Shown here piece after piece: positions 50,167 to 57,917 of a stretch of 64,000 nucleotides of DNA. The DNA lies in assembly GCF_002162315.1 (NCBI RefSeq), contig NZ_CP021416.1, positions 2,058,207-2,122,206 of the forward strand. Direction: 5' to 3'. Position numbers and translations under genes: made by a program. The notes beneath the pieces were generated by a model. That model did not search any database, was not told where the DNA came from, and saw nothing but the letters and a program-made list of their open reading frames with translations. Each line of letters opens with the position of its first letter. Positions within the stretch are counted from its first letter, which is position 1. The stretch is from Sulfurospirillum diekertiae. Its GTDB lineage: Bacteria; Campylobacterota; Campylobacteria; Campylobacterales; Sulfurospirillaceae.

Positions 50167-51396
50167 GTGAGCACTTACGTGGGTAGACAACCTATTTTTG
50201 ACAAAGAAGGTGTGTGCTTTGGGTATGAGCTCTTGTACCGTTCATGTGATCAGAACAATATAGCGACATTTCAAGATAGCGCTAAAGCAACGGCACGGGT
50301 AATGGTCAATATGGTTCACAATATTGGTCTTGCGCCTATTATTGGACAAAAAGTAGGCTACATCAATGTTGATGAGACGATGCTCTTTAGTGATGCTATT
50401 TTACTTCTCCCTAAAGAACATTTCGGCTTCGAGATTCTAGAACATACAAAAATCTCTCCAGCACTATTTGAACGGGTGAAGCATTTACATAGCCTCGGGT
50501 ATCGTTTTTCACTAGATGATTTTGATTGTAGCGATGGCATGATCAACGCTTATAAACCACTTTTCCCTTATATTGAAATCATCAAAGTTGATATCCAAGC
50601 GATCGGTATTCCCAATCTTAAAGCCTCGATTGATAAACTTGAAACACCCATTCCTCTCCTTGCAGAAAAAATAGAAACTCATGAAGAATATGAAGCGTGC
50701 CTCAAGCTTAACTTTCATTTGTTTCAAGGATATTTTTTTGAAAAACCTGTTATTTTAAGTGGCAAACAAATTGAGCCACTTACCGCCAATGCCCTAAGAT
50801 TGATGAACTGTATTCAAGGCAATAATGATGTTGCTTACATCACAGAAAAGTTTGAAACATGTCCTGATCTTGTATATAATCTTTTACGGCATGTCAATTC
50901 GGGTGCTTATCATTTCAAAAACAAAATTACGTCTATCAAACAGATGATTTTATTGTTAGGGCCTCAAAAAATCCTATCATGGTTAGGGCTTTTTTTATAC
51001 GGTGCACCTCAAAATCATCCTTTTGGAATAGAAATTTTTAACAATGCAAAATTTAGAGCTAAAGTGATGGAAGAACTTGCTCTTACCTGCAAGAAAGCCG
51101 AACTTGCGAACAAAGCTTTTTTAACAGGAAGTCTCTCATTGATCGATACGTATTTGAATATTTCCATGCTAGAATTTCTCAACCACGTCAATCTGGATGA
51201 TGAAATTAAAACAGCCCTTCTCTTTCATGAAGGATTTTTAGGTGAATTACTTTTTATCGCAACGGAGATGAACCATTCAAGTGATACGGATGCTACGATT
51301 GAAGCACTCAAACATTACCCTTGTTTTAATACAGATCAATTGTATCAGGCTTGCACCAATGCGACTCTTTTTGTCGAAAATACAGAACACGAATAA
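50167..51396 (+). CDS. EAL-HDOD domain signalling protein (YuxH-like)
   Basis: 409 residues. The N-terminal part resembles an EAL domain (GRQPIFDKEGVCFGYELLYRS, then FSLDDFDCSDGMINAYKPL), but it lacks the EAL triad (ELL instead) and is probably inactive in cyclic-di-GMP hydrolysis. The C-terminal HDOD region (FETCPDLVYNLLRHVNSGAY, then a PQKILSWLGLFLYG stretch) is typical of signalling adaptors. GTG at 50167 is the start, with AAGGAG six bases before it. Confidence 0.8.
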   Translation: MSTYVGRQPIFDKEGVCFGYELLYRSCDQNNIATFQDSAKATARVMVNMVHNIGLAPIIGQKVGYINVDETMLFSDAILLLPKEHFGFEILEHTKISPALFERVKHLHSLGYRFSLDDFDCSDGMINAYKPLFPYIEIIKVDIQAIGIPNLKASIDKLETPIPLLAEKIETHEEYEACLKLNFHLFQGYFFEKPVILSGKQIEPLTANALRLMNCIQGNNDVAYITEKFETCPDLVYNLLRHVNSGAYHFKNKITSIKQMILLLGPQKILSWLGLFLYGAPQNHPFGIEIFNNAKFRAKVMEELALTCKKAELANKAFLTGSLSLIDTYLNISMLEFLNHVNLDDEIKTALLFHEGFLGELLFIATEMNHSSDTDATIEALKHYPCFNTDQLYQACTNATLFVENTEHE

Positions 51397-51415
51397 AAAT
51401 ATAAGGAATGAGACC

Positions 51416-51660
51416 ATGAATATTGTCATATGCTACTGTACACGCTGAGGATACATGCCAAAAGCTTTCCGTGTGAAAGATGAAATAAAAAGTGCTTATA
51501 AAGACGCCAATATAACCCTTACACCAAAAACAGGTGGTTTTTTTGATGTGATCGTTGATGACATCATGATTTTTCAAAGACAGAAAAAATTGGCACGCCC
51601 ATTGAGCGCTTTCCAGAAGTGGGAGAGCTTGTTTCACTGCTTCAACAAGCAGGTTATTAG
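51416..51660 (+). CDS. SelW-like selenoprotein (CxxU), with in-frame TGA and a -1 frameshift
   Basis: A Rdx/SelW-family redox protein. From the ATG at 51416 it reads MNIVICYCTR, then TGA (51446-51448), then GYMPKAFRVKDEI. The CTR-TGA order gives the CxxU motif of selenoprotein W, so TGA is best read as selenocysteine. A second problem is a missing T at T5 (51570-51574). Adding one yields the family IFSK turn and IGTPIERFPEVGELVSLLQQ to the stop at 51658. The corrected length is 81 residues, normal for the family. AAGGA precedes the start. A TTTACATGTAAA within an 18-bp palindrome begins 2 bases past the stop. Confidence 0.85.
51452..51475 (+). promoter_or_regulatory. Candidate bacterial SECIS hairpin for selW
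   Basis: TACATG (51452-51457) pairs with CGTGTG (51470-51475), allowing G-T pairs, with a 12-base loop. It starts 3 bases after the TGA, where bacterial SelB-dependent SECIS elements lie. The stem is short, so this is tentative. Confidence 0.35.
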
Positions 51661-51703
51661 CCTTTACATGTAAAGGCATTGATACTTTTTTTAAAGGTTT
51701 TAA

Positions 51704-53263
51704 ATGGGCTATATTACGACCCTATTTGTTCGATTTGCCTATTTTTTAGATGCATCTATACGCTATCATCATGCAAAAGAATTTTGCAGGACACTTTTAG
51801 AGTCACAACACTCTAAACTCAAATTTTACTTTGATATTTTCATGGTTTTATTGGTTGTTTTCAGTGTTCTTTTCCTTCTCTATGAGGTAAAACATCCTGA
51901 TGGACTTCCCTACTTAGATGCTTTTGTGCAATTTTCTTTAATTGTTTTTGTCATTGAATATCTTCTACGCTTTTGGATCTATTCAGATAGTCATAAACTC
52001 TTTTTAGAGGCATATGACCATGCAACAAACAATGACATCCCTTTCTCTCTAAGACGTACAATTTTTATCATTATCAAGAAAAAACTAGACTATATTTTTT
52101 CGCCTCTTGCCATTATTGATCTTTTAGCAATTTTACCAAGCTATCGTCCCCTTCGTTTTTTAAGAATTTTTTCTTCTTTTAGAATTTTTAAGCTCTTTCG
52201 TTATGCAAGGAGTATGAAAACATTTACGGAGATCATCACTGGAAAAAAGTTTGAACTCTTTACCCTAGCGATCTTCGCAAGCTTTGTTATTTTTACAGGC
52301 AGTTCTGCCATTTACATTTTTGAAACACACCAAAACCCAAAAATCAACACCCTTTTTGATGCCATCTATTGGGCAATCGTGACGATGGGTACGGTTGGGT
52401 ATGGGGATATTGTTCCTGTCACGACAGAAGGTATGGTTGTTTCCATGCTTCTTATTATCTTTGGTGTTGCGATTATTGCATTTTTGACTTCTATTATCGT
52501 TTCATCATTTCAAAGCAAACTTATTGAACTTAAAGAGAGTCGCACATTTGCTGATGTCGATAAATTGGAAAATTACATTGTTATCTGCGGATATGGCCGT
52601 GTTGGAGAAGTGGTTGCCAAAATGCTCCACGAAGATGGCTACAATCTAGTAGTTATCGATAATGATCCAACCAAAATTAAATTAGCACAACAAAGAGGGC
52701 TTATTGGCATTGTTGCAGATGCCTCTAAAAGTAAAATACTCGGTGCTCTTGGCGTTGGTAAGCGAGCCTCACAAATCATTTGTGCAACGAACAGTGATGA
52801 GCTCAATGTCTTCATCACCTTAACTGCTCGAAGCCTTAGCAAACAGATTATTATCATTGCACGTGTCATCAAAAATAATCATAAGAAAAAATACTTTTTA
52901 GCTGGTGCCAATTATGCCTTTGGTGCTGACGAAACCATAGGGTTGATGGGAGCGCAATATATTGATCAACCGATCTCTTATGCGGCACTTGAAGAGATGC
53001 TCACAGAGAATACTGGCGTTATTTTTGATATCATCACCATTCATGAACATTCTTGCTTTATCAATAAAACGATTGAGGAACTCTCTCTTCATGAAAAAAG
53101 GCTACTTCTTTTTGGTATTTTACGAAAAGATGAGAGCATCCCTTTTCACTTTAATCCATCAAACGATTTTATACTTAAAGACCATGATATGCTCATTATC
53201 ATGGGAAGGAAGCATCATATCAATATTCTACGCAAACTCAATGATAAAAGGAGTGTTTCATGA
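51704..53263 (+). CDS. Voltage-gated-type K+ channel with cytoplasmic RCK (TrkA-N/TrkA-C) domain
   Basis: 519 residues with six membrane segments. The S4-like stretch is YRPLRFLRIFSSFRIFKLFRYARS, with Arg/Lys about every third residue near residue 150. The selectivity filter TMGTVGYGDIVP lies near residue 227. The RCK domain starts YIVICGYGRVGEVVAKML near residue 291 with a GxGxxG-type nucleotide site and continues with a TrkA-C part. It should conduct K+ under ligand (NAD or ATP) and voltage control. It overlaps the next gene (ATGA). Confidence 0.88.
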   Translation: MGYITTLFVRFAYFLDASIRYHHAKEFCRTLLESQHSKLKFYFDIFMVLLVVFSVLFLLYEVKHPDGLPYLDAFVQFSLIVFVIEYLLRFWIYSDSHKLFLEAYDHATNNDIPFSLRRTIFIIIKKKLDYIFSPLAIIDLLAILPSYRPLRFLRIFSSFRIFKLFRYARSMKTFTEIITGKKFELFTLAIFASFVIFTGSSAIYIFETHQNPKINTLFDAIYWAIVTMGTVGYGDIVPVTTEGMVVSMLLIIFGVAIIAFLTSIIVSSFQSKLIELKESRTFADVDKLENYIVICGYGRVGEVVAKMLHEDGYNLVVIDNDPTKIKLAQQRGLIGIVADASKSKILGALGVGKRASQIICATNSDELNVFITLTARSLSKQIIIIARVIKNNHKKKYFLAGANYAFGADETIGLMGAQYIDQPISYAALEEMLTENTGVIFDIITIHEHSCFINKTIEELSLHEKRLLLFGILRKDESIPFHFNPSNDFILKDHDMLIIMGRKHHINILRKLNDKRSVS

Positions 53264-53955
53264 ATGATAGTAAAATTCTCCTTTTCGGCTTTACGCGTTC
53301 CGCTATCGAAATAGGCACAAGACTCAAGGCCCAAGGTTATACTTTTACCTATATTGATAATGATCCAACGTTGTTGCCAAGGGCAAAAAAACTTGGATGC
53401 AATCTTCTAATACTCGACTACAGCGATGATGAAACACTTGTGACTCTGGGGATTGGGGAAGATGTCAAATTTGTCTTTACCCTTTTTGAAGAAGATGTTC
53501 AAAATGTTTTTTTAACACTTTCAATTCGCTCACTTGATCCAAAAGTTGAAATTATTGCAACAACTCACACGAAAGATGCCATTCATAAACTTGAAATTGC
53601 AGGAGCGAGTACCGTTTTAGACCCCTATCAAATGTGCGGTAAAAGAATCTATAAGCTCATTACCCAACCTGAAGTTATGCAGGTGCTTGATGAAACAATT
53701 TTTGGAACAGAAGACATTAATATGGAGCAGATTACTATTACGGCTCACTCTACTTTAAATGGTACCATGCTTAAAGAGTGTTATCCGACACAGAGTTACA
53801 ACATGCTTTTAGTGGGAATTCATGATAAAGAGCTCAAAAAAGAGTTTATTTTTATCACGGAAGGGCATGACCATAAACTTGATTCTGGTGATATTTTAGT
53901 TGTAATCGGTCAAAGTGCAGAGATTGAGCGTTTTAAGATGGATTATCAGCTATAA
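53260..53955 (+). CDS. Stand-alone TrkA/RCK regulatory protein
   Basis: 231 residues with a TrkA-N nucleotide-binding fold (ILLFGFTRSAIEIGTRLKAQ, then YIDNDPTLLPRAKKLGCN), followed by a TrkA-C domain. FGFTRS replaces the classical GxGxxG, so nucleotide binding may be altered. Overlap with the channel gene suggests it assembles with or modulates that channel. It converges on the AEC gene and overlaps it by 6 bases. Confidence 0.82.
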   Translation: MNDSKILLFGFTRSAIEIGTRLKAQGYTFTYIDNDPTLLPRAKKLGCNLLILDYSDDETLVTLGIGEDVKFVFTLFEEDVQNVFLTLSIRSLDPKVEIIATTHTKDAIHKLEIAGASTVLDPYQMCGKRIYKLITQPEVMQVLDETIFGTEDINMEQITITAHSTLNGTMLKECYPTQSYNMLLVGIHDKELKKEFIFITEGHDHKLDSGDILVVIGQSAEIERFKMDYQL

Positions 53956-54861
53956 GAGAGGAACGATTAAAAAGAGTGTTCCAACACACGCTAATGTTTC
54001 AAGCGTAGTGATAGATGCCATCAAAGAGACATCTCCTCCAAGTTCCCGCGCTAATATATGTGCTGAAGTCGCTGTTGGCATCGAAGCGAAGATAACAGTG
54101 ATACATAAACTCATTCCTACCAGTCCCATTAATTGGGCTAACCCATAGGCGATCATAGGGAAAATGACCAATTTGGCAACACTTGAAACCACTAACTCTT
54201 TTTTAGCATGTTTTAAATATTTAAGCTCTAGTCCTACACCAACAGACAATAATCCCATAGGTAAGGCTGCATGACTGACAATAGCAATACTTTTTAAAAT
54301 AAAAACAGGCAGCGGAATACCAAAAGCATTGATGGCACCACCAATAACACAAGCGCCAATTAAAGGATTTTTAACGATTGTTTTAAAAAATGAGCTTAGA
54401 GAAAATTTGCCATCACGCGTATAAATTGCAAAAACAGAGATACATAAAATATTAAGAAATGGAATGGCAAAGGCAATTACAATTGCGGCTAAAACCAATC
54501 CTTCTCCACCATAGACAGCATTGACTAACGCCAAAAAAACATAGGTATTAAAGCGAATACCCCCTTGAACAATGGACGTAAATGCCCTATTTTCAAAATG
54601 CAAAATTAAATTCAGTAAAATTAAAATGATTAAAATAATAAAAATTCCCAAGAGGGAAGCTAAGACAAGATTGACAGTATAGGTTAAATCAATTTTAGCA
54701 ACGGCCAACTCGTACACCAACAAGCAAGGCATGAGAACATAATAGGTAAATTTATCCATCTTAGGCCAGAAATCCGTTGATGGAAATTTTGCATGCTTAA
54801 ATGCATACCCAATAAAAATAATTAAACAAATGGGGAGGAGTGCATTCAATACATAGTTCAT
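53950..54861 (-). CDS. AEC-family (auxin efflux carrier-like) permease
   Basis: 303 residues with about ten membrane helices. It begins VLNALLPICLIIFIGYAFKHA, and the central GACVIGGAINAFGIPLPVF and LPMGLLSVGVGLELK stretches are typical of the family. Bacterial members move dicarboxylates or malonate, but none can be assigned here. It follows YciH by 2 bases on the same strand. Confidence 0.78.
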   Translation of the reverse strand: MNYVLNALLPICLIIFIGYAFKHAKFPSTDFWPKMDKFTYYVLMPCLLVYELAVAKIDLTYTVNLVLASLLGIFIILIILILLNLILHFENRAFTSIVQGGIRFNTYVFLALVNAVYGGEGLVLAAIVIAFAIPFLNILCISVFAIYTRDGKFSLSSFFKTIVKNPLIGACVIGGAINAFGIPLPVFILKSIAIVSHAALPMGLLSVGVGLELKYLKHAKKELVVSSVAKLVIFPMIAYGLAQLMGLVGMSLCITVIFASMPTATSAHILARELGGDVSLMASITTLETLACVGTLFLIVPLL

Positions 54862-54863
54862 TA

Positions 54864-55202
54864 TTATCCCTTAAATCGAAATCCTTCATTCACTAAAAAG
54901 CTTTTGAGTTTTTCACGACATTCGCCTTGAAATTCCATCCATTCTTCTTTACATGTACCGCCACTTCCCAGCTTTTTTTTAAGCAAAGAGCAGAGTTTGA
55001 TCAAATCTTCTTTTTCAAGAAAAAAAGGGCCAACCATTGAAACAGGTTTACCTTGACGCTTTTCCATCTTTAACACTAAAAAATGTTTAGAAGGTAGTTT
55101 GGTTTCTGTTGACTTTGAGGAAGTTTTCTCTTCCTCAAAATGCCACCCATCCTCTTTATCAAGTGCAGAGCCAAGCGTAAAAAGTAACTTTTTATCTGCC
55201 AT
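54864..55202 (-). CDS. yciH: SUI1/eIF1-type translation factor, YciH-like
   Basis: About 112 residues. The C-terminal SUI1 fold includes KRQGKPVSMVGPFFLEKED, then LLKKKLGSGGTCKEEWMEFQG and LVNEGFRFKG. Bacterial YciH affects start-codon fidelity. The ATG at 55202 overlaps the ABC-F stop by 11 bases, and a longer in-frame start at 55241 is less likely. A near copy of the palindrome (TTTACATGTACC) reads TCK. Confidence 0.8.
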   Translation of the reverse strand: MADKKLLFTLGSALDKEDGWHFEEEKTSSKSTETKLPSKHFLVLKMEKRQGKPVSMVGPFFLEKEDLIKLCSLLKKKLGSGGTCKEEWMEFQGECREKLKSFLVNEGFRFKG

Positions 55203-56787
55203 ATGTCTCTCTAAAGGCTTCATAATCACCTTTAAAATCAATCACAGTGCCATCTGGATGCAGTTCAATAATACGTGTTGCAAATGCATCAATGAGCTCT
55301 CTATCGTGCGTCACACAGATAACATTTCCTGGGAATTTAAAAAGCCCTTCTCCTAACGCAATAATAGCCTCAAGATCAAGGTGATTATCGGGTTCATCAA
55401 GGACTAAGAAATTGCCCTTTTGAAGCATCATTTTAGAGAGCATCATGCGATGTTTTTCACCACCACTCAGCTGAGAAACACTTTTCTTTTGCTCTTCACC
55501 AGAGAAAAGCATACGTCCTAGGCATTTTCTAATCTCATCGAGATCTTTCTTCTCATCATACTGTTGTAGCCACTCAAAAAGTTGAAAATCACCCGTAATG
55601 ATATCAGTTGTATTTTGAGGGAAGTAACTTGGGATAATCGTTGCACCCCATTTAATTGTGCCAGCATCTGATTCTAATTGTTCCATAATGATGTTACAAA
55701 GCGTTGTTTTACCCACACCATTGTGTCCAATCAATGCTATTTTTTCGCCTTTCTCAACTTTGAAGCTCATGCTATGAATGACCTTCTGATCGCCATAGCT
55801 TTTTTCAATACCTTCGACTTCAAGGACTTCGTTGCCGATATCACGCCCCATGCGAAAAACAATACTTGGGTCACGGCGTGAAGAGGTTTGAATGTCAGCA
55901 ATATCAAGTTTTTCAAGTCTTTTTTGGCGAGAAGTAGCTTGTTTTGCTTTGGAAGCATTGGCTGAAAAGCGTCTAACAAACGCCTCAAGTTCCTCTTTCT
56001 CTTTCAGCTTTTTATCTCTATCCACTTCTTGTTGCTTGGCAATTAAGTTTGCTGCCATATACCATTCATCATAATTACCCGTAAATTCGCGGATTTTTTT
56101 AAAATCAACATCTAAAATATTCGTTACAACAGAGTTAAGGAAGTGTCTATCATGTGAGATAACCACCATCGTACCCTCATGGCGTAGCAATTGCTCTTCT
56201 AACCACGAAATCGCTTCAAGGTCTAGATTGTTGGTAGGCTCATCCAAGAAGAGAACATCGGGTTTTGGATAAAGCACTTGTGCAAGCAAAATCTTAAATT
56301 TATCACCACCGGTAAGTTCACTCATTAATGTCTCTTGCGCATCAACTGGAAAACCAAGAGAGCCTAAAATCTTCTCAATATTCACTTCTACTTCATAAGT
56401 TGGGTCTTCTTCTGCACAGATAATCTCAAGCTCAGCTAAACGGTCATTTACTTTATCGTCTGCAAAATCACCAGTAGCGTACAAGTGCTCTTTTTCTTTA
56501 ATCGCATCAAACAAACGCTTGTTGCCATACATAACCGCATCTTTAAGGGTAAACTCTTCAAACGCATATTGATTTTGATTTAAAACACCGACTCTTAGGC
56601 CATTTTCAATTGAAATATTGCCACTGGTTGCTTCGATTTGTCTTGACAAAATTTTTAAAAAGGTTGTTTTTCCAGCGCCATTGGCACCGATAAGACCGTA
56701 GCGTTTGCCTTTGTCAAGTTTTAAATTGATATTTTCAAATAAAAGCTGATGCGCAAAACGCATCGTTAAATTGTTCACTTCTACCAT
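55192..56787 (-). CDS. ABC-F ATPase (YbiT-like)
   Basis: 531 residues with two ABC domains and no membrane part, so it is a ribosome-associated translation factor type. Domain 1 has the Walker A GANGAGKTT near residue 35, signature ELTGGDKFKILLAQ and Walker B DVLFLDEPTNNLDLE. Domain 2 has the Walker A GHNGVGKTT near residue 352, signature QLSGGEKHRM and FLVLDEPDNHLDLE. The linker is rich in Lys/Glu. The promoter lies about 26 bases upstream. Confidence 0.9.
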   Translation of the reverse strand: MVEVNNLTMRFAHQLLFENINLKLDKGKRYGLIGANGAGKTTFLKILSRQIEATSGNISIENGLRVGVLNQNQYAFEEFTLKDAVMYGNKRLFDAIKEKEHLYATGDFADDKVNDRLAELEIICAEEDPTYEVEVNIEKILGSLGFPVDAQETLMSELTGGDKFKILLAQVLYPKPDVLFLDEPTNNLDLEAISWLEEQLLRHEGTMVVISHDRHFLNSVVTNILDVDFKKIREFTGNYDEWYMAANLIAKQQEVDRDKKLKEKEELEAFVRRFSANASKAKQATSRQKRLEKLDIADIQTSSRRDPSIVFRMGRDIGNEVLEVEGIEKSYGDQKVIHSMSFKVEKGEKIALIGHNGVGKTTLCNIIMEQLESDAGTIKWGATIIPSYFPQNTTDIITGDFQLFEWLQQYDEKKDLDEIRKCLGRMLFSGEEQKKSVSQLSGGEKHRMMLSKMMLQKGNFLVLDEPDNHLDLEAIIALGEGLFKFPGNVICVTHDRELIDAFATRIIELHPDGTVIDFKGDYEAFRETYGR

Positions 56788-56812
56788 AGATGACTCTTTC
56801 TTTTTTTCGCGG

Positions 56813-56821
56813 ATTATAACA
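56813..56821 (-). promoter_or_regulatory. Extended -10 promoter of the ABC-F gene
   Basis: The minus strand reads TGTTATAAT, a perfect extended -10, leaving about 20 bases of leader before the ATG at 56787. Confidence 0.6.
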
Positions 56822-57266
56822 CTCCATAGCTTGTTTCCACATTTATCTCTTACGATGGTTCTATTGTCTCAATCTAATTTGAGTTCAAACTACGCAGGAT
56901 ACGAGACAATTTATTCATGATAAAGATACTTCTCGTTGTGAACTATTTGTCAAATTTTTTTATATAAGAAGAGAAAGAATGCTTTTAAAAATGCTGAATT
57001 TTCTATTACATTCTTCAATTAAAAATCCTTGATATAGGTTCATTAAAATAAATAATACTTATATAATGAAATAAAACTTTTAGAAGGATAAGAGCATCAT
57101 TAGTAGAGAATGGAAGTTGAAATATAAAGCAAAATATAAATTTTTTATATTAAGCTATATTCATGCTATAAAGTTAATATATAATTTTGGCATGAAAAGA
57201 GTCGATGTTGCAAATAAGTCTATACTAGTCTATTAATTCTACTAAACAAACCATAGAGGATAGTCT
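56822..57266 (+). promoter_or_regulatory. Long AT-rich spacer upstream of hyfA with a candidate promoter
   Basis: 445 bases with no coding frame that I would support. It is strongly AT-rich. TATACT at 57221-57226 lies about 40 bases before hyfA. A second TATAAT-like stretch lies at 57178-57184. I found no sigma-54 site with correct spacing and no clear FNR box. The length suggests regulatory input to the hydrogenase operon. Confidence 0.4.
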
Positions 57267-57917
57267 ATGTCTAAAGTTCATAAATTCGTTATTACAAACT
57301 CTGACCTCTGCATTGCCTGTAACGCCTGCATGAAAACATGCGTTAAAAATGCCTATGCACGTGGGAAACTCTCCAAGAAAAGACTTGATGTTCTCTCGTT
57401 AGAGAGCGGTAAAATGCCCAACCAATGTCGCCAATGCGATGATGCCCCATGTGCTAATGTTTGTCCAACGGGTGCCCTTCGTATTGCTAATTCATGTGTT
57501 GAGCTTTGTGAGGAAATCTGTATTGGCTGTAAACTCTGCACGATTGCCTGCCCCTATGGAGCAATCAACATTGACGCAGAATTTCCTCCTTCTATTATAG
57601 AGGAAGTGGAGCGACACTTGGAAGCTGGTTGTATCAGTGGGCTTAAAAGCATTGCTATCAAATGCGATATGTGTGATGGCATAGAAAGTGGCCCTGCCTG
57701 TGTCAGTGCCTGTCCAACAGGGGCATTAGTCATGGTAGATCCAGTATTGGGTGAGTGTAAATTTGGCAAAAAAGTCAAAGGTGATATGACGCCTTTTCTA
57801 AAAGCCATCGTGCCTGATGTTACATTTACAAATATTCCGGCTCCTGAAATTAAGAAACCCAAAGAACCCAAACCCGCTCCCGCTGAAACTTTAGAAACCA
57901 ACAAAGAGGAAGCATAA
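57267..57917 (+). CDS. hyfA: Hydrogenase-4 polyferredoxin subunit HyfA
   Basis: 216 residues. Four Cys sets of CxxCxxCx3C or related form are visible: CIACNACMKTC (about 12), CRQCDDAPCANVCP (about 53), CIGCKLCTIACP (about 82) and CDMCDGIESGPACVSACP (about 130). This implies four [4Fe-4S] clusters that pass electrons between the donor and the membrane hydrogenase. The tail is Pro/Lys-rich. GAGGA precedes the ATG. The stop overlaps the hyfB start by one base (TAATG). Confidence 0.9.
   Translation: MSKVHKFVITNSDLCIACNACMKTCVKNAYARGKLSKKRLDVLSLESGKMPNQCRQCDDAPCANVCPTGALRIANSCVELCEEICIGCKLCTIACPYGAINIDAEFPPSIIEEVERHLEAGCISGLKSIAIKCDMCDGIESGPACVSACPTGALVMVDPVLGECKFGKKVKGDMTPFLKAIVPDVTFTNIPAPEIKKPKEPKPAPAETLETNKEEA

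Noticed and set aside
57190-57215. Possible sigma-54 site (TTGGCA...TTGC) before hyfA
   Set aside because: The GG to GC distance is about 19 bases instead of 10.
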